DNA of 64,000 nucleotides from Lysinibacillus sp. G4S2 (lineage in GTDB: Bacteria > Bacillota > Bacilli > Bacillales_A > Planococcaceae), in assembly GCF_030348505.1 (NCBI RefSeq), contig NZ_JAUCFJ010000002.1:2298001-2362000 (forward strand), written 5' to 3'. Position 1 is the first letter of the stretch. Every line of letters begins with the position of its first letter. Below are positions 50,373 to 59,131 of this stretch, piece after piece. Below the pieces are notes generated by a model. That model was not told the origin of the DNA and did no database searches. It worked only from the letters and a program-made list of their open reading frames with translations. The position numbers and the translations under genes are program-made.

Positions 50373-51438
50373 TCACGGAGCAAATCCGCAAAATGTCTAT
50401 CATCAACTAGGGCTTAACATGCCCGAAGAGGTGTATGATTTTAGTGAAAATGTCAATTCGGCTGGACCACCTCAATTCGTTGAGGCGCGTTGGCGGACAT
50501 TTTTTCCGCTTATTCAACGCTATCCAGATCCGGATGGCGAGCCGTTTTTATCAAAGGTGACCGCTTTTCATCATGTAGAGAAAGATTCAATACTACTAGG
50601 CAATGGTGCATCAGAGCTTTTTAGTGTTTTAGCTAGACGTTATGCAAATAAACGTGTAATTATCGTACATCCCTCTTTTTCAGAATATGAACGAACATTA
50701 CGAGCAGTAGGCGCTGAAATTGTACCGATTATTGTAGAGGATATCGTCCACTACACGTTGCCGATGGAGCGTTTACAAAGAGAGATGGCGAACGCAGATG
50801 CTTTATATATTTGCACACCGAATAATCCGACGGGGGTGCTTCCAAAGAAAGAGGAGCTCCTACAATTAATGACGCACGGTGCAAAAGTCAATTGCGAGCT
50901 TGTCATTGATGAGGCTTTTATTGACTGGGTCGATGAAGCCTATTCATTGATTCAATATGTGGTCGAAAATCCTCATATGATTGTCGTTCGTTCGATGACA
51001 AAAATGTATGCAATTCCAGGGTTACGCCTTGGCTATTTAGTGGCAAGTCCTATCGTTGTTGCTGAGTTAAAGTCTATTTTACCGCATTGGAATTTGAATG
51101 CCTTTGCACTCGTTATAGGGGCAGGCTGTTTAGATGAACAAAATTATTGTCAACAGGCGATTGCCTATGCAACAACTCAGCGGGAATTGCTACAAAGCTA
51201 TTTACAAGAAAATGGGTGCCAGGTGACGAATAGTGTCACGAATTATGTATGTTTTGCGTTGCCTAAAAATCAGCAAGCAGATACATTTTTTACATATTGT
51301 TTATCAAAGGGCGTCGTGCTGCGCCATACAAAAAACTTTATGGGCTTACATGGTGAATGGTTCCGTATCGGGATTAAAGATATTGCGGCCATGACGTATT
51401 TAAAAAACTGTTTACAGGCATGGTTTAATGCGAATTAG
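50359..51438 (+). CDS. cobD: L-threonine-O-3-phosphate decarboxylase (PLP enzyme, CobD type)
   Basis: 359 residues of the histidinol-phosphate aminotransferase fold. YDFSENVNSAGPP at the N-terminus, YICTPNNPTG, VIDEAFIDW and the PLP lysine in VRSMTKMYAIPGLRLGY. In this operon it should make (R)-1-amino-2-propanol phosphate from threonine phosphate for CbiB. TTG 50359 has GGAGG 9 nt upstream. The related hisC function is possible by sequence alone, but the setting favours cobalamin. Confidence 0.88.
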   Translation: MLLPNHGANPQNVYHQLGLNMPEEVYDFSENVNSAGPPQFVEARWRTFFPLIQRYPDPDGEPFLSKVTAFHHVEKDSILLGNGASELFSVLARRYANKRVIIVHPSFSEYERTLRAVGAEIVPIIVEDIVHYTLPMERLQREMANADALYICTPNNPTGVLPKKEELLQLMTHGAKVNCELVIDEAFIDWVDEAYSLIQYVVENPHMIVVRSMTKMYAIPGLRLGYLVASPIVVAELKSILPHWNLNAFALVIGAGCLDEQNYCQQAIAYATTQRELLQSYLQENGCQVTNSVTNYVCFALPKNQQADTFFTYCLSKGVVLRHTKNFMGLHGEWFRIGIKDIAAMTYLKNCLQAWFNAN

Positions 51439-51449
51439 GAGTGAGAAAG

Positions 51450-52058
51450 GTGACAACTTTTTATTTAGTGAGACACGGTGAAACGATGTGGAATAAAGAG
51501 CATCGACTACAAGGATGGTTAGATTCGCCATTATCTGAAAATGGTGTTTTACATGCAGAAAAACTGCACGAGCATTTAGGTGAATTTTCATTTGCAGCAG
51601 CATTTAGCAGTACGAGTGGTCGTGCCAAGGAAACGCTGGATATTCTTGTAGGTGATCGACAGATTCCGATTTACTATGCGGATGAATTACGCGAGATTTT
51701 TTTAGGAGATTGGCAAGGTAAAACGGTCGAGGACATCGTTAGGACACATCGCTTAGACTATGAATTATATACCGATTATCCTGCGCAATTCACAGCAACT
51801 CATACCGAAAGCTTCGGTGCGGTAACTGAACGAGCAATGTTTACGTTAAAAAAAATTGCAGAAAAATTCCCTGAGGACAATGTGTTAATTGTTTCCCATG
51901 CTGTAACTATTAAATGCACGGTTAACGCTATTTTAGGCAGAAGTATTAATCAGCTTTGGGCAGAGCCATTCATTCATGGTACAAGTGTAACGATTATTGA
52001 ACGATCAGAGAATCAATGGCTCGTTAAAGATATCGGTAACATTCAACATTTAAAATAG
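51450..52058 (+). CDS. Histidine phosphatase, CobC-like (first)
   Basis: 202 residues with the phosphohistidine motif LVRHGETMWN near the start, the ETLDILVG block, EIFLGDWQGKT and the second His in LIVSHAVTIK. It could remove phosphate from alpha-ribazole phosphate or adenosylcobalamin phosphate. GTG 51450 follows AGGAG by 8 nt; GTG 51441 overlaps that site. A second phosphatase of the same fold lies at 53436, so one of the two may do another job. Confidence 0.83.
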   Translation: MTTFYLVRHGETMWNKEHRLQGWLDSPLSENGVLHAEKLHEHLGEFSFAAAFSSTSGRAKETLDILVGDRQIPIYYADELREIFLGDWQGKTVEDIVRTHRLDYELYTDYPAQFTATHTESFGAVTERAMFTLKKIAEKFPEDNVLIVSHAVTIKCTVNAILGRSINQLWAEPFIHGTSVTIIERSENQWLVKDIGNIQHLK

Positions 52059-52070
52059 GAGGCGTAACTA

Positions 52071-52646
52071 TTGCCACTGATTTTCATTACAGGGGGAGTA
52101 CGCAGTGGTAAATCCCACTTTGCTGAAAAAGCGGCTGTTACTCACTATCAAACAAAGTTCATGCAAGCACAAAGACTTATTTATATTGCTTCTGGTGTAG
52201 CGATGGACCGTGAGATGGAGAAGCGAATATTGCGTCATCAGGCAGATAGACAAGCTCAAAATATTGAATGGCTTACGATAGAAGCACCTTATGAAATCGC
52301 TGATCCATTGATAAGCCTGACCGATGGCGATGTCGTGTTATGGGACTGTGTCACGACATGGCTGACAAATGCTTTTTATGAAGGTTTTGACACGGGCACG
52401 CCATGTGTAGATCAACCAGGCTGTTTAGAGGAGAAGCTGCGTGTCTTAAAAAAAGCAGTAAAGACGTTACTTGAGAAGAGGGTGACGTTTTTTGTCGTCT
52501 CGAATGAATTGTTTGATGAGCCTCCATATACAAGCGAGGAAGTTGAATTATACCGACAAATGCTCGGGAATTTACATCAATGGTTCGTTTCTATAGCAGA
52601 TGAGGCGTATGAAATAAATTATAGTATCGTAAAGAAATGGAAATAA
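52071..52646 (+). CDS. cobU: Adenosylcobinamide kinase/guanylyltransferase CobU (first)
   Basis: 191 residues with the P-loop GGVRSGKS (8-15), the IASGVAMDREMEKRILRHQA block that carries the kinase region and the DxVLWDCVTTWLTN Walker B part. The E(V/M)GxGxVP guanylyl part is replaced by NELFDEPPYTSEEVELY. It should phosphorylate the aminopropanol end of adenosylcobinamide; GMP transfer is uncertain given the changed motif. TTG 52071 has AGGAGG upstream. Confidence 0.83.
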   Translation: MPLIFITGGVRSGKSHFAEKAAVTHYQTKFMQAQRLIYIASGVAMDREMEKRILRHQADRQAQNIEWLTIEAPYEIADPLISLTDGDVVLWDCVTTWLTNAFYEGFDTGTPCVDQPGCLEEKLRVLKKAVKTLLEKRVTFFVVSNELFDEPPYTSEEVELYRQMLGNLHQWFVSIADEAYEINYSIVKKWK

Positions 52647-52686
52647 TGCAACGCACATTGAAAATAGAAAGAAGGAAGGCAAGACG

Positions 52687-53463
52687 ATGAAAAATTTCTG
52701 GCATAGCCTACAACTTGCATTTCAATTTTTTACAGTTTTGCCGGTACATAAGGAAATTCCTTTAACCAAAGCAACCATTACAGGGATGTTCGCCTTTTTG
52801 CCGTGGATAGGGGCTCTTATGGGCACCGTAGTGGCAGCGGTGATATATGGTTTAACAGAATGGACGATGAGCAGTGAAGTTTTGCTTTCTTTTTTGGTTG
52901 TCGGACTATTCGCTTTATTTACTGGTGGTTTACATTTAGACGGATTTATTGATATGGGGGATGCTTATTTTTCGTATCGGGACCGGGAGAAGCGGCTTGA
53001 AATTTTAGATGATCCACGTGTCGGTGCATTTGGTGTGCTTTCGGTGCTATTTTTAGTGCTTAGTAAATTCGTCGTATTGCATGAACTATTCGTGCAGCAT
53101 AAGTTAGCTCTTTGGATGCTGATTTTTATTCCTTTATTAACGCGTGTGGGCATGAGTTTTTATTTTATGTCGCTAAAGTGTTCAAAAGAAAAAGGGCTTG
53201 CTTATTTTTTTAAAACACATATTAAACCGAGTTTGCTTATATGCTTTATGCTTATCACACTAGTTGTGGCGTATACTAGCTTACTGTTTGTCATAGGCTT
53301 CTCCATTGTTCCGTTCGTGTTGATTGCTGTATTAGCGATTGCCTTTTTAGTCTTTCGACAATTTACAGTGCGCAACTTTGGTGGTATTTCAGGGGATTTA
53401 CTCGGTGCTTCAATTGAAGGAATGGAGGTTGTGCTGTGGGTGACGTTGTTATTGTGCGCTTAA
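52687..53463 (+). CDS. cobS: Adenosylcobinamide-GDP ribazoletransferase CobS
   Basis: 258 residues with five or more membrane spans and the family signature GGLHLDGFIDMGDAYFSYRD, plus DDPRVGAFGVLSVLFL and FGGISGDLLGASIEG near the end. It joins adenosylcobinamide-GDP to alpha-ribazole (or its phosphate), the last assembly step at the membrane. AGAAGGAAGG precedes ATG. Its 3' end overlaps the next gene by 28 nt. Confidence 0.93.
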   Translation: MKNFWHSLQLAFQFFTVLPVHKEIPLTKATITGMFAFLPWIGALMGTVVAAVIYGLTEWTMSSEVLLSFLVVGLFALFTGGLHLDGFIDMGDAYFSYRDREKRLEILDDPRVGAFGVLSVLFLVLSKFVVLHELFVQHKLALWMLIFIPLLTRVGMSFYFMSLKCSKEKGLAYFFKTHIKPSLLICFMLITLVVAYTSLLFVIGFSIVPFVLIAVLAIAFLVFRQFTVRNFGGISGDLLGASIEGMEVVLWVTLLLCA

Positions 53464-54035
53464 TGAGACATGCACCAACAAAGGAAAATCTGGAAAAGCG
53501 TTATATCGGCTGGACAGATTCATCATTAGCAGATGTATCTTCGCTGACTATTGTAGATAAAGATGTCACAAAGGTGTATGGTAGCGATTTACGGCGCTGT
53601 AGAGAAACAGCTGCCCATTATTTTCCGAACGCAACTTACATGGCAGATAAGAGATTCCGAGAGTCGAACTTCGGTGAATTTGAAGGGCAAACATATGAGG
53701 AGTTAAAATCTGATCATCGTTATTGTGCATGGTTAGATGACCCGGTACAATCACCGCCTCCAAAAGGGGAAGGCTTTGATGCCTTTTGTGCGCGTGTTAT
53801 GGAAGGGTTTACAGCGTTATCCAAAGATGAAGATGTTTATCATCTCGTCGTTCATGGTGGAGTCATTCGAGCACTGCTTGTTGCATTTGCACCAACTGAG
53901 CAACCATTTTGGACGTATCATACGCCGCATGATAAAATGTTCACTTTAACGTTTTCAAGAAAGGCTTGGGAGGAGGGAGCAAGATGCATGTCTTTATCGG
54001 AGGAGCTTATAGTGGAAAAACCGACTATGTCATGA
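53436..54035 (+). CDS. Histidine phosphatase, CobC-like (second, alpha-ribazole phosphatase)
   Basis: 199 residues: LMRHAPTKENLEKRYIGWTD at the start, VYGSDLRRCRETA, ESNFGEFEGQTYEEL and the second His in LVVHGGVIRAL. The RHAxT-x-x-N start and Y-x-G-x-x-D block resemble alpha-ribazole phosphatase CobC. GTG 53436 lies inside cobS with GGAGG upstream, so translation is coupled to cobS. The following CobU-like gene starts inside its 3' end. Confidence 0.85.
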   Translation: MGDVVIVRLMRHAPTKENLEKRYIGWTDSSLADVSSLTIVDKDVTKVYGSDLRRCRETAAHYFPNATYMADKRFRESNFGEFEGQTYEELKSDHRYCAWLDDPVQSPPPKGEGFDAFCARVMEGFTALSKDEDVYHLVVHGGVIRALLVAFAPTEQPFWTYHTPHDKMFTLTFSRKAWEEGARCMSLSEELIVEKPTMS

Positions 54036-54376
54036 ATTTGCTTGCAGATCAAAAAGTTGAGCTAGTAGATGGCTATGTACCTGATGACATTCCTGCCAGT
54101 GATATACTTGTTATTAAAAACTTAGAAAAGTGGCTCGTGACACAAGATCTGGAGGATGATGAGGCCCTTGTCAAAACCATTTTGACAAGACTAAAGACTC
54201 TTGACGAAAATTGTGCACTGTATATAATTGTGACCGATATGGGACGTGGGGTTGTGCCGATGGAAAAACAGGCACGATTATTACGCGATACATGTGGGCG
54301 CTTGTACCAGGCGTTATTTGCTGAAGCGGAACATGTCGTACGCATTTGGTACGGTATCGGGGAACAAATTAAATGA
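53984..54376 (+). CDS. Short CobU-like protein (second)
   Basis: 130 residues from ATG 53984 (GGAGGAGGG upstream). It has a P-loop GGAYSGKT (6-13), then a shortened middle and a C-terminus DMGRGVVPMEKQARLLRDTC with GRLYQALFAEAEHVVRIWYG, which is the guanylyl-site ending of CobU (E/D-x-G-x-G-x-VP). It thus keeps what the first CobU at 52071 has lost, and lacks the kinase block that the first one has. The two may share the work, which is an inference. Confidence 0.78.
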   Translation: MHVFIGGAYSGKTDYVMNLLADQKVELVDGYVPDDIPASDILVIKNLEKWLVTQDLEDDEALVKTILTRLKTLDENCALYIIVTDMGRGVVPMEKQARLLRDTCGRLYQALFAEAEHVVRIWYGIGEQIK

Positions 54377-54427
54377 TCTAAGAATTTGTAAGGCTCTTTA
54401 GTGTGGATGTTTTTTCTAAGGTGTAAG

Positions 54428-54765
54428 TGACGGAAAGAACCATCAAATTCGTGGATAGAAAGGCCAAATTCGTGGATAGAGCGGTCAAAGTCGTGGATAG
54501 AAAGGCCAAATTCGTGGATAGGGCGGTCAAATTCGTGGATAGAAAGGCCAAATTCGTGGATAGAGCGGTCAAAGTCGTAGATAGAAAGGCCAAAATCGTG
54601 GATAGAGCGGTCAAAGTCGTGGATAGAAAGGCCAAAGTCGTGGATAGAGCGGTCAAATTCGTGGATAGGGCGGTCAAATTCGTGGATAGAACCGTCAAAA
54701 TTGTGGATAGAACCATCAAAATTGTGTGTAGAACCGTCAAAGTGACGGATAGAAGACAGAGCGAC
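54428..54765 (+). repeat. 21-bp tandem array 2 (GTGGATAGA core)
   Basis: Fourteen regular 21-nt units from 54451 to 54744, with degenerate units on both sides. Units alternate between GTGGATAGAAAGGCCAAA and GTGGATAGAGCGGTCAAA types. Frames on both strands stay open over the full length because 21 is divisible by three; no ribosome site is present and a protein (VDRKAKF repeats) is unlikely. Confidence 0.92.
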
Positions 54766-54807
54766 GGATGGAAGAGCATGTATTTACGTTGATTGGAGTT
54801 AAGCTGG

Positions 54808-54898
54808 TGGCTCATCGGACGCCCCAGGGAAGCTTTGCTCTGTGCGAAAGCGAAGCGTCAGTAAAAAAGCGCCTAACCGGAACTGAAATCACCCCACG
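54808..54898 (+). repeat. Dispersed repeat C, short copy
   Basis: CTCATCGGACGCCCC, then GGAAGCTTTGCTCTGTGCG, AAAGCGAAGCGTCAG and CGGAACTGAAATCACCCC. Same order as 5690-5820. It lies directly after tandem array 2, as the copy at 4251 lies after array 1. Confidence 0.8.
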
Positions 54899-54932
54899 CT
54901 ATGATAATAAAATAACGAAAAGAGGAAATGGA

Positions 54933-55427
54933 ATGGATCGACAAAGGTTAATGAAATTGACACTCGTTGCGATGGTAGCGGCAATATGTGCAGTTGGTGC
55001 AGTGATTAAAATTCCAGCATTTATTGCAACTGCTGCGCTGGACTCTGCTCCCGCATTTTTGAGTGTTGTATTTTTATCTCCAGTATTGGCTGGGGTTGCA
55101 GGGGTAATTGGGCATTTTATTACAGCCTTAACTTCTGGCTTCCCACTAGGACCACTCCATATTATTATCGCAGTAGAAATGTTTATCGTTGTATGGATCT
55201 TCGGGATTATGCATAATAAAGGAATGCATTTCTGGAAATGGCCTGTGGCACTTATTTTAAATGGCGTTGTGGCACCATTACCGTTTTACTTTATCATTAG
55301 TCCGGCATTTTATTGGGCATCTCTTACGAGTCTTCCGCTGGCAACATTAATTAATTTAATCATCGTTGCAGTTGCAATGCCAATTTTATCTAAAGTATTT
55401 GTGCGTAAGGCAGGGCGATTACATTGA
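54933..55427 (+). CDS. cblT: ECF-type S-component, probable alpha-ribazole transporter CblT
   Basis: 164 residues with about five membrane spans, beginning LMKLTLVAMVAAICAVGAVI, followed by FLSVVFLSPVLAGVAGVIGH and LTSGFPLGPLHIIIAVEMF, the look of an S-component of energy-coupling transporters. ATG 54933 has AGAGGAAA upstream. It overlaps by 4 nt a gene that I read as alpha-ribazole kinase CblS; cblT-cblS pairs are known in Geobacillus and Listeria for uptake of alpha-ribazole. The substrate is inferred from that pairing. Confidence 0.75.
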   Translation: MDRQRLMKLTLVAMVAAICAVGAVIKIPAFIATAALDSAPAFLSVVFLSPVLAGVAGVIGHFITALTSGFPLGPLHIIIAVEMFIVVWIFGIMHNKGMHFWKWPVALILNGVVAPLPFYFIISPAFYWASLTSLPLATLINLIIVAVAMPILSKVFVRKAGRLH

Positions 55428-56107
55428 GAAATGCCATAAAAATAGGGGAGCTCATTGCTACGACAGATAATGCCGCAGCAATTGGTGAAAAACCACAAGA
55501 TGTTGTGTCAGCCTCAGATCAACTAACGGCATACTTGACAGCACGTGTTACTTTTTTAGAGCAGCTTGCCGCAAATGCTTTACCAACACATGTCCTACTC
55601 GCTAATTTTTCAGGGGATGCGGCATGGTCTCGGTATGTAGCAGGCATTCAGCAAGTTTTTGATGAAGCTGGTCTTATTTGTCCGCAAATAGACGGTAGCA
55701 CTGAGTCCAATATGCCAACTGTACAATCAGGTTTGTCTATAACGATGCTTGGAGAACAGCAGAAACGTACACTAACTAAGCATGAACAACTTATTTGGTA
55801 TACATATGGACTGCCACTTGTAGGCAATGAAGTCCTTGCGCAGCCTGAGGATGTCGCACAGCTACAGCCTGTTTTTCAGGCATGGAAAGAGGACATCGTG
55901 CAGCAAGTTTGGCCAGTAGGATCAAAAGGTCTGCAAGCAGAATTTACCCGCCTTTTTGGCAATCAACAGGTCAAAAGTTCGCTAGATGTTGAGAAAACGG
56001 CTGGCCCATGTGCAGTCATTTTACTAGGAGTACATCCAGAAAAAGAGCAACTGGCACAAAATATTTTTCCTAGAAATTTTGAAAAACTACGTAAAACTGC
56101 ATTGTAA
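55424..56107 (+). CDS. cblS: PurM-like alpha-ribazole kinase CblS
   Basis: 227 residues from TTG 55424, overlapping the transporter stop (TTGA). The chain has the shape of AIR-synthase (PurM) related proteins: LIATTDNAAAIGEKPQDVV, LTAYLTARVTFLEQLAANAL, VLLANFSGDAAW and GSTESNMPTVQSGLSITMLG. CblS uses ATP to phosphorylate alpha-ribazole, giving an entry to the nucleotide loop that avoids the CobT route. The fit of family and neighbours is good, but activity is not proved by sequence. Confidence 0.8.
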   Translation: MRNAIKIGELIATTDNAAAIGEKPQDVVSASDQLTAYLTARVTFLEQLAANALPTHVLLANFSGDAAWSRYVAGIQQVFDEAGLICPQIDGSTESNMPTVQSGLSITMLGEQQKRTLTKHEQLIWYTYGLPLVGNEVLAQPEDVAQLQPVFQAWKEDIVQQVWPVGSKGLQAEFTRLFGNQQVKSSLDVEKTAGPCAVILLGVHPEKEQLAQNIFPRNFEKLRKTAL

Positions 56108-56227
56108 TAGGGCTTGCTTCGAGAAAAAGTAGCACTTAAAAAAATTCAAGGGGCAAAACGCCTATTGCAACAACAAACACAATATGTTAGATTTGTTTAG
56201 GAGTTAAAACACAATATATAGTATTTT

Positions 56228-56400
56228 GGACAAGAGGTACCAATATGGTTTAAAAGGGAATTCGGAAAAAGAGCATCTTAAGCCGAAGCTGTCCCCGCAA
56301 CTGTAAGTGCTGACAAATGATGATGATGCCACTGTTAAAAATGGGAAGGCGATCATTTGGAGGAAGCATGAGCCAGGAGACCTGCCAATTTGTTCGAGAC
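56228..56400 (+). ncRNA. Cobalamin riboswitch
   Basis: The conserved core is present in order: AAGCCGAAGCTGTCCCCGC and AACTGTAA, GCCACTG, TGGGAAGG, and the B12 box AGCCAGGAGACCTGCC at 56371-56386. Together with the terminator at 56492 it should stop transcription of the RNR genes when cobalamin is plentiful. Confidence 0.95.
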
Positions 56401-56491
56401 AACAACACATTCTTCGGGGATTGAGAAGTGGAGGCGAGAGATTTGTTCACTTCTTTGTGTGCATGTCCTTCATTTCCATTTCCGATTTTAC

Positions 56492-56530
56492 AGCGATCAC
56501 GCAACCGATAGAGGGTGCATGATCGCTTTT
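56492..56530 (+). terminator. Riboswitch-controlled terminator
   Basis: AGCGATCA (56492-56499) pairs with TGATCGCT (56519-56526), with inner pairs GCA/TGC and CC/GG, then TTTTT. It lies between the riboswitch and the RNR start. Confidence 0.85.
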
Positions 56531-56566
56531 TGTGTTGTTGTAGAAAGAAAGGGAGAGTATGTGTAT

Positions 56567-59118
56567 ATGACAATTCAAATCGAACAGCAAATTGCTAAGT
56601 TAAAGAATAGTTACACGGAGGATGAACTTGAAAGTTTTGTAAGGTTATCGGATCGATGGCTACGAAAAAATGACAATGCCACATTTGAGGCATGGGCAGA
56701 TGCGATGATTTTACAAACGCTTAGCCTAATTGATGAAGAGGAGCCATATTGGACATTTGTTGCAGCGCAAATTTATTTAGAAAAATTATATGACCAATTT
56801 GCAATGCGTCGCGGCGTTTCAGTGAAAGATGTTTATCAGGTATTCCCAGCACAATTAGCACGCTATACAGAGGCTGGTTTGTATCATGAAAGTTTAACAA
56901 CAAAATATAGTGAGCAAGAGCTTCAGGAACTTGCTTCTTATTTAGAACAAAGTCGAGATGAGTTGTTTACATATATTGGCTTAAAAACATTGATGGACCG
57001 CTATGTTGTCCGTGATTATACGAAAACACCAGTGGAGCTACCTCAGGAACGTTGGATGGTCATTGCGATGACATTGATGCAGGATGAAACAGAAAATCGT
57101 TTACAAAAGGTGCGAGAGTCTTACTGGGCAATGAGCAATTTATATATGACAGTAGCCACTCCGACATTATCGAATGCAGGGAAAACACATGGACAGTTAT
57201 CTAGCTGCTTTATCGATACAGTAGATGATAGTTTACAAAGCATTTACGACACAAATACAGATGTTGCAACCTTATCGAAATACGGTGGTGGCATTGGCGT
57301 TTATATGGGCAAAATTCGTAGCCGAGGCTCATCTATTAAAGGTTTTAAAGGGGCATCAAGTGGCGTATTACCTTGGATTAAACAGCTTAATAATACGGCA
57401 GTTTCAGTCGATCAGCTTGGTCAACGCCAAGGAGCTATTGCTGTTTATTTAGATGTTTGGCATAAGGACGTCTTTACGTTTTTAGATTTACGTTTAAACA
57501 ATGGGGATGAGCGTTTACGTGCCCATGATATTTTCACAGGGCTATGCTTACCGGATTTATTTATGGAGACAGTTGAAGAGCGCGGGGAATGGCATTTATT
57601 TGACCCACATGAAGTACGAGAGGTTATGGGCTACTCACTAGAGGATTTCTATGATGAGAAAAAAGGTGACGGTTCCTTCCGTACAAAATATGCAGAATGT
57701 ATCGCCAATCCTTTATTAAGCCGTGAAGTCGTACCAGCGATCGATATTATGAAGCGTATTATGCGCTCACAGCTTGAAACAGGCGTGCCGTTTATGTTCT
57801 ATCGTGATGAAGTAAACCGCATGAATCCGAATAAACATGAAGGAATGGTTTACTCAAGTAATTTGTGTTAATAGTAGCACCTTCAATCAGAAATGGTTGT
57901 CGAAAACTCCGTTAAACGGGGAAAGTCACAATGTGATAACCTACCGTGCTAAATCTTTTGATTAAATTAGTTAATCAAAAGTAAAAGCCTAACGACTATC
58001 GAAAGCATAACTCATTGAAAAACATGAGTGAAGAAGCGAGTAGAGTACCCCTCAAGCGAGGCCCGTTATAGGGATAATTCATAAAGGGAAAAGCGGAGCA
58101 TCCTTCAGGTAGAGCTGAGGATGATGATATAGTCTCCTCTGTATAGTGATATACAGCAGTTCATAAGAGAACGGATTAGGTCTAGCGAACCTAGTTGAAG
58201 AAAAGGACAGAAATTTTCCAAAACATGTCACCAACTGAATTTGAGTCTATTACTTTAGAAGATGATGTCATCGTTACACGTCGCAAGCCTGGAGACTTCG
58301 TAGTATGCAATTTATCATCCATTAATTTAGGTAGAGCTGTACCGGCTGGTGTTTTAGAGCGCTTGATTCCAATTCAAGTACGTATGTTAGATAATGTTAT
58401 TGCTCTAAATACAATTCCAGTAAAACAGGCAGAGCGTACAAACTTGCGTTACCGTGGTATTGGACTTGGAACATTTGGCTGGCATCATTTATTAGCTTTA
58501 AAAGAAATTCAATGGGAGTCTGAGGATGCTGTAGAATTCGCGGACAAGCTATATGAGGAAATTGCGTATTTAACGATTCGTGCTTCCAACGATTTGGCAA
58601 GTGAAAAAGGAGCCTACCCATTATTTGAGGGCTCAGATTGGCATACTGGTGCTTATTTTGACAAACGTGGCTATGACAGTGATAAATGGAATGCATTACG
58701 TGCGGCAGTTGCTGAAAAAGGTATGCGCAACGGCTATGTGATGGCAGTTGCACCTAACTCATCGACATCCATTTTAGCAGGCAGTACGGCAACGATTGAT
58801 CCTATTTTCCAAAAGAGTTATTCAGAGGAGAAGAAGGATTACAAAATACCAGTAACTGTACCAGATTTATCACCAGTGACGACTTGGTATTATAAATCTG
58901 CTTATTTCATCGATCAAAATTGGACAATCAAGCAAAATGCTGCACGAGCACGTCATATCGATCAGGGTATTTCGCTTAATTTATATGTTCAAAATACGAT
59001 TAAGGCGAAGGATTTACTGGCACTGCATATGAATGCTTGGGCGAGCGGTGTAAAAACGACGTATTATGTGCGCTCGACATCTGTAGAATTGCTAGAATGT
59101 GAGTCTTGCGCTAGCTAG
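56567..59118 (+). CDS. nrdE: Class I ribonucleotide reductase large subunit, split by a group I intron
   Basis: Exons 56567-57868 and 58207-59118 give 737 residues. It reduces ribonucleoside diphosphates to deoxy forms. Seen: the ATPTLSNAG block, SSCF with the redox cysteine, KYGGGIGVYMGKIRSRGS, the catalytic loop N432-L433-C434-T435-E436 (split after C434), APNSSTSILAG, and the C-terminal CESC pair. No ATP-cone is obvious at the start. ATG 56567 follows GGGAGAG. It sits behind a cobalamin riboswitch and is followed after 13 nt by nrdF. Without splicing the reading frame stops one codon after C434. Confidence 0.92.
57869..58206 (+). mobile_element. Group I intron inside nrdE, 338 nt, no endonuclease gene
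   Basis: Exon 1 ends with T of the Cys434 codon and the intron ends with G at 58206, the usual group I borders; joining them restores ...N-L-C-T-E-I... without loss. Inside are the P7-type partners ACGACTATC (about 57991) and GATATAGTC (about 58127) and other paired stretches. It is too short to encode a homing endonuclease. Precise folding was not computed. Confidence 0.88.
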
Positions 59119-59131
59119 GGGGAAGTAAATA

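Noticed and set aside
54378-54815. Long open frames on both strands across the 21-bp array (VDRKAKF repeats or the minus-strand LSTNLTA repeats)
   Set aside because: The frames are open only because the unit length is a multiple of three. There is no ribosome site, and the strands give equally long and equally simple peptides.
57225-57452. 75-codon ORF inside nrdE
   Set aside because: It is an out-of-frame shadow of conserved RNR sequence.
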